Below, piece by piece: positions 6,808-10,119 of a stretch of 10,119 nucleotides of DNA. The position numbers and the translations under genes were made by a program. Source of the DNA: an uncultured Burkholderiales bacterium. Lineage in GTDB: Bacteria; Pseudomonadota; Gammaproteobacteria; Burkholderiales; Burkholderiaceae_C. How positions within the stretch are numbered: the first letter of the stretch is position 1; the number at the start of each line of letters is the position of its first letter. Location: positions 1-10,119 of the forward strand of contig CAIYKK010000088.1 of assembly GCA_903926695.1 (NCBI GenBank), in the 5' to 3' direction. The notes beneath the pieces are model-generated. The model was given only the letters and a program-made list of their open reading frames with translations. It was not told the DNA's origin and did no database searches.

Positions 6808-6813
6808 TACAAT
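6808..6813 (+). promoter_or_regulatory. Likely -10 box of the DUF2782-thrB operon
   Basis: TACAAT (5 of 6 match to TATAAT) ends 6 bases before the ATG at 6820, so transcription would begin at about the start codon. TTGCAG at 6789-6794 resembles a -35 box, but the 13-base spacing is too short for a standard promoter; GCCGTT stands at the 17-base position. Confidence 0.5.
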
Positions 6814-6819
6814 GCAGGC

Positions 6820-7176
6820 ATGAAAACCGCCCTTCGCCCTTTACTGCTCGCTGCCTTGGCAGCGCTGCCGCTGGCTGCGGCTGTGGCTCAGACGCCAGCG
6901 CCCGCCCAAAGCGCCGCGTCCGCAGCGGCTCGCTCGGCGAAGCCCACAGATTCAGCGCATCCCGACCAGAAAATCGAGCGCATCCGCACCGAAGACGCGG
7001 GCACGCGCATTGACGAGCTGCGCGTGGGCGGCCAGACCCAGCAAATCACCGTTCAGCCCAAAACCGGCGGCGCGGCTTACGAAGTGCTGCCCGCCGAAGG
7101 TGCCCAAGGCAAAGCGCCCGCCGCCGCCAGCGGCGACACCAACGGCTCGCGCGTCTGGAACGTGTTCAAGTTTTAA
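6820..7176 (+). CDS. Secreted DUF2782-family protein
   Basis: A 118-residue protein with a clear Sec signal peptide: MKTALRPLLLAALAALPLAA followed by a likely signal peptidase I site AVA|QT after residue 23. It is therefore periplasmic. A Pro/Ala/Ser-rich spacer (about 24-48) leads to the conserved DUF2782 core at about 49-91, with KIERIRTEDAGTRIDELRVGG and a strand-rich ITVQPKTGGAAYEVLP. A disordered Ala-rich stretch and a closing SRVWNVFKF motif end the protein. No function is known to me. The ATG at 6820 is the only start that includes the whole signal peptide without extra residues. The only Shine-Dalgarno-like sequence is GCAGG, almost touching the ATG. The gene is 38 bases upstream of thrB and probably shares its transcript. 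Confidence 0.85.
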   Translation: MKTALRPLLLAALAALPLAAAVAQTPAPAQSAASAAARSAKPTDSAHPDQKIERIRTEDAGTRIDELRVGGQTQQITVQPKTGGAAYEVLPAEGAQGKAPAAASGDTNGSRVWNVFKF

Positions 7177-7214
7177 CCTTTTTTCGTCTCTAGCACAGGA
7201 TTGAATTTTCAGGC

Positions 7215-8174
7215 ATGGCCGTATTTACCGAAGTCTCGTTCGACGAGGCTGCAGCTTTCTTGCGCTCCCTGAATCTGGGGCAGCTCCAATCCATCAAGGG
7301 TGCTGCAGGCGGCATCGAAAACACCAACTATTTTGTCGATACCGATCAGGGCCAGTACGTGCTGACGCTGTTCGAGCGTTTGACGCACGAGCAGCTGCCG
7401 TTTTACCTGCACCTGATGAAACATCTGGCGGGCCGGGGCATTCCAGTGCCCGATCCGGTGGCCGACGCCAGCGGCACCATCCTGCACCGCCTGAAAAACA
7501 AACCCGCCGCCGTGGTCAACAAGCTGCGCGGTCACAGCGAGCTGGCCCCCACGCCCGCGCACTGCGCCCGCGTCGGCGACATGCTGGCGCGCATGCACTT
7601 GGCCGGACAAGATTACCCGCGCCAGCAGCCCAATCTGCGCGGCCTGGACTGGTGGAACGAAACCGTTCCCGTCGTGCTGCCCTACTTGAGCGACGACCAG
7701 CGCGACCTGATTCAAAACGAGTTGGCCAGCCAGAACGAAGTGGCCGCCAGCGCCGCCTACGCCAATCTGCCACGCGGCCCGATTCACGCCGACCTGTTCC
7801 GCGATAACGTGATGTTCGACGGCGCGGAACTGACCGGATTTTTCGATTTTTACTTTGCCGGCTGCGACAACTTTGTGTTTGACATCGGCGTGTGCCTGAA
7901 CGACTGGTGCATCGACTTGACCAGCGGCGCGCCAGACGCCGAGCGCGCCGACGCCTTCATGGCCGCTTACCAAAGCGTGCGCCCCTTGACGCAGGACGAG
8001 CGCGACTTGCTGCCCGCGCTGCAGCGCGCCGGGGCGTTGCGTTTTTGGGTGTCGCGGCTGTGGGATTTTTACCTGCCGCGTGAAGCTTCCGTGCTCAAGG
8101 CGCACGACCCGACCCACTTCGAGCGCGTTTTGCGCCAGCGGCTGGCGCACTCTGACGCGCTGCAAGCCGGATGA
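7215..8174 (+). CDS. thrB: Homoserine kinase, aminoglycoside-phosphotransferase-like type
   Basis: A 319-residue cytoplasmic kinase that phosphorylates L-homoserine with ATP, the step before threonine synthase. It belongs to the APH-like ThrB type found in many proteobacteria, not to the GHMP kinase type of E. coli. KGAAGGIENTNYFV (28-41) is the N-lobe nucleotide loop. The catalytic loop is HADLFRDN (191-198), with Asp193 as the likely base and Asn198. Asp211 in GFFDFYFAG is the metal-binding Asp. DIGVCLNDWC follows, as in the family. The length matches the family. The start at 7215 gives the usual N-terminus MAVFTEVSFDEAAAFL; the ribosome binding site is weak. The last four bases of the gene overlap the start of the next (ATGA), which indicates translational coupling. 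Confidence 0.96.
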   Translation: MAVFTEVSFDEAAAFLRSLNLGQLQSIKGAAGGIENTNYFVDTDQGQYVLTLFERLTHEQLPFYLHLMKHLAGRGIPVPDPVADASGTILHRLKNKPAAVVNKLRGHSELAPTPAHCARVGDMLARMHLAGQDYPRQQPNLRGLDWWNETVPVVLPYLSDDQRDLIQNELASQNEVAASAAYANLPRGPIHADLFRDNVMFDGAELTGFFDFYFAGCDNFVFDIGVCLNDWCIDLTSGAPDAERADAFMAAYQSVRPLTQDERDLLPALQRAGALRFWVSRLWDFYLPREASVLKAHDPTHFERVLRQRLAHSDALQAG

Positions 8175-8947
8175 AACTCAACATCGTTCCCGCCCGCACG
8201 GGCCTGTTGTGGGTCAAGCTGGGCGTGCAGACCTTCTGGAAGCAGCCGCTGGCCATGTCGGGGCTGTTTTTTATGTTCATGGCCATGCTGTCGGTGGTCA
8301 CGGTGGTGCCTTTTATTGGCATTGCGCTGGCGCTGGGGCTGCTGCCCGCCGCCACGCTGGGGCTGATGGCCGCGACTGAAGAGGCGCTCAAGGGCAATTT
8401 TCCGATGCCGTCGATTCTGCTCAGCGCTTTTCGGGCCAGCCAGCAGGGTGCGCGCGCCATGCTGGTGCTGGGCGCGCTTTACGCCGCCGGTTTTCTGGGG
8501 CTGATGGGCGTGTCGGCGCTGGTCGATGGCGGACAGTTTGCCAGCCTTTACCTGATTGGCGGCAAGATCAGCGAAGAAATCGTGATGCAGGGCAGTTTTC
8601 AGGCTGCGATGTGGGTGGCGATGGCGCTGCACACGCTGCTGTCGGTGCTGTTTTGGCATGCGCCCGCGCTGGTCCACTGGCATGGTGTGTCGCCGGTCAA
8701 AAGCCTGTTTTTCAGCTTCATGGCCTGCTACAAAAATCTGGCGGCTTTCACCGTGTTCGGCTTGGCGTGGGCGGGGCTGTTTGTGCTGGCCGCCCTTGCC
8801 GTGTCGCTGATTGCCAGCCTGCTGGGCAACCCCATGCTGGCCACGGTGGCGATATTTCCGGTGGCGCTGGTGATTGTGGCGATGTTTTTCACCTCCATTT
8901 ATTTCACCTTCCGGGATTGTTTTGTCGCCGATGACAAGGCGCTTTAG
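8171..8947 (+). CDS. BPSS1780-type multi-pass membrane protein
   Basis: A 258-residue inner-membrane protein of unknown function, of the type annotated as BPSS1780 family in Burkholderiales. About six hydrophobic segments are visible: roughly residues 27-45, 46-68, 93-115, 145-165, 190-218 and 222-246. It opens with MKLNIVPARTGLLWVKLG, before a short amphipathic stretch FWKQP. TFRDCFVADDKAL is the soluble C-terminal end. Its ATG overlaps the thrB stop codon as ATGA, so the two are probably translated together, although no functional link to threonine synthesis is evident. A transport or membrane-organising role is possible, but no motif decides it. The stop at 8945-8947 lies 2 bases from the convergent uvrD stop. 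Confidence 0.85.
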   Translation: MKLNIVPARTGLLWVKLGVQTFWKQPLAMSGLFFMFMAMLSVVTVVPFIGIALALGLLPAATLGLMAATEEALKGNFPMPSILLSAFRASQQGARAMLVLGALYAAGFLGLMGVSALVDGGQFASLYLIGGKISEEIVMQGSFQAAMWVAMALHTLLSVLFWHAPALVHWHGVSPVKSLFFSFMACYKNLAAFTVFGLAWAGLFVLAALAVSLIASLLGNPMLATVAIFPVALVIVAMFFTSIYFTFRDCFVADDKAL

Positions 8948-8949
8948 GC

Positions 8950-10119
8950 TCAAATCACCGTCAGCTTGGCCACACTCAGCGCCAGCCATTTCACGCCGTG
9001 CCGGGTGACATTGATCTGCGCGCGCGCATCGTCGCCCTTGCCTTCGAGCATCTGCACCCGGCCTTCGCCGAACTTGGCGTGAAACACATTCGCGCCGGTT
9101 TTCAAACCATGCGCAGGCGCTGCCTTTTGCGGCGGCACTGGCGGACTGGCAAAACGCTCCGGGCTGGCGCTGCGGGCAGAAAAACCGCCGCCGCCCCAGT
9201 CGCCCCGAGCGCCGCCCGCGCCGGAATTTCCCCCGCCGTAATGGCCCGAGCCTGAACCCGCGCCACCGCGCCAGCCGCCCGCACCGCTACCCAGCCCAGA
9301 CGAAAAAGCCTGCGTTTTCGGCGTCAGCCACTTGAGCGCGCTTTCAGGCAGCTCGTCAAAAAACCGGCTTCTCAGGTTCGAGCGCGTCTGGCCGTGCAGC
9401 ATGCGCGTCAGCGAATAACTGAGATACAGGCGCTTGCGGGCGCGGGTGATGGCCACGTACATCAGGCGGCGCTCTTCTTCCAGCCCGCCCGCGTCGTTCA
9501 TGGCGTTTTCATGCGGAAACAGACCCTCTTCGATGCCGGTGATAAACACGCAGTCAAACTCCAGCCCCTTGGATGAATGCACCGTCATCAATTGCACCGC
9601 GTCCTGACCGGCCTGCGCCTGGTTGTCGCCCGACTCCAGCGCCGCATGGGTCAGAAACGCGGCCAGCGGCGATAGCGTTTCGCCGGTGTCGGCGTTGGGC
9701 GCGAGCAGTTCGGCAGAAGCCTCATTGCGCCGCGCCGCCGACACATCCAGCCCCTGCCCCGCTGGCGACAACACCTTCAAATCAAGCGCCTGACTGGCGG
9801 GCGACTGGCCCACAGAAAAAGGCGAGCGAGCGCCCAGCTCATCAACCGGCAGCGCCACTGCATCACGGCCAAAACCCTCCTGGCTGACAAACGCCTCGGC
9901 GGCATTGACCAGTTCGGCCAGATTTTCCAGCCTGTCCTGACCTTCGCGCTCGGCTTTGTAATGGTCTTCAAGGCCACTGTGCTGCAGCACCAGCTCGATG
10001 ATTTCGCGCAGCGTGCTGCCCGCCGTCTGCTCGCGCATCACGTCGAGTTTGGCCACAAAAGCGCCCAGATTCGCGCCCGCTTTGCCCGGCACGGCGCTCA
10101 CGCCGTCGTGCAGCGAGCA
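8950..10119 (-). CDS. uvrD: UvrD-type DNA helicase II, C-terminal part (5' end outside window)
   Basis: Superfamily 1A 3'-5' DNA helicase acting in nucleotide excision and mismatch repair. Only the C-terminal part (about 390 residues) is present; the frame stays open to the window edge, so the GTG at 10101 is not a start. Visible parts are helicase motif V (VQLMTVHSSKGLEFD, about 9557-9600), IEEGLFPH, and motif VI (EEERRLMYVAITRARKRLYL, about 9425-9485). The C-terminal Tudor-like domain (VFHAKFGEGRVQMLEG, ending GVKWLALSVAKL) places it with UvrD/PcrA rather than Rep. A very glycine-rich linker lies between motif VI and that domain (about 9155-9305), where E. coli UvrD has a shorter, less biased linker. 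Another Ala/Asp-rich segment (about 9660-9740) precedes motif V. The gene is convergent with the BPSS1780-type gene. Confidence 0.95.
   Translation of the reverse strand, partial: CSLHDGVSAVPGKAGANLGAFVAKLDVMREQTAGSTLREIIELVLQHSGLEDHYKAEREGQDRLENLAELVNAAEAFVSQEGFGRDAVALPVDELGARSPFSVGQSPASQALDLKVLSPAGQGLDVSAARRNEASAELLAPNADTGETLSPLAAFLTHAALESGDNQAQAGQDAVQLMTVHSSKGLEFDCVFITGIEEGLFPHENAMNDAGGLEEERRLMYVAITRARKRLYLSYSLTRMLHGQTRSNLRSRFFDELPESALKWLTPKTQAFSSGLGSGAGGWRGGAGSGSGHYGGGNSGAGGARGDWGGGGFSARSASPERFASPPVPPQKAAPAHGLKTGANVFHAKFGEGRVQMLEGKGDDARAQINVTRHGVKWLALSVAKLTVI

Noticed and set aside
8069..8989. 306-codon minus-strand frame opposite the BPSS1780-type gene
   Set aside because: Composition is dominated by His, Gln and Arg and it covers a well-supported membrane protein gene; it is a shadow frame.

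Overview
The window looks like chromosomal DNA of a betaproteobacterium, most likely of the family Comamonadaceae. The grounds are the visibly GC-rich coding sequence, the protein families present, and the gene order polA / DUF2782 protein / thrB / BPSS1780-type membrane protein / uvrD, which I recall as typical of that group. No search was run, so the placement is inference. I see no tRNA, rRNA, CRISPR array, transposase, integrase or prophage gene.

Left part (1-3823, all + strand). The window opens inside a di-haem cytochrome c peroxidase gene that ends at a clear intrinsic terminator. A GbsR/MarR-type regulator follows, with a strong sigma70-like promoter and its own terminator. Next come four closely spaced genes: a DCC-family thiol-disulfide protein, a short-chain dehydrogenase-like NAD(P)-binding protein, a DoxX-like membrane protein and a DUF2269 membrane protein. 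Nearly identical 20-bp imperfect palindromes lie upstream of the regulator (754-773) and upstream of the four-gene unit (1399-1418). This suggests that the regulator controls both itself and the unit. The four genes look like a small redox-related membrane module of unknown purpose, and this is the most interesting part of the window.

Right part (3824-10119). polA (DNA polymerase I, - strand) is complete, with all catalytic motifs. Divergent from it, a 69-bp gap leads to a secreted DUF2782 protein, homoserine kinase (thrB, threonine synthesis) and a multi-pass BPSS1780-type membrane protein whose start codon overlaps the thrB stop. This likely operon converges, with a 2-bp gap, on uvrD (- strand). 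uvrD runs off the right edge and carries an unusually glycine-rich linker before its C-terminal domain.

The two DNA-repair enzymes (polA, uvrD) flank the threonine gene and its unknown partners. Several starts (regulator, DUF2782 gene, possibly polA) lack a Shine-Dalgarno sequence and have a -10-like hexamer 6-8 bases before the ATG, which suggests leaderless mRNAs. Non-coding stretches are short (the longest is about 110 bases), and no gap exceeds 300 bases.
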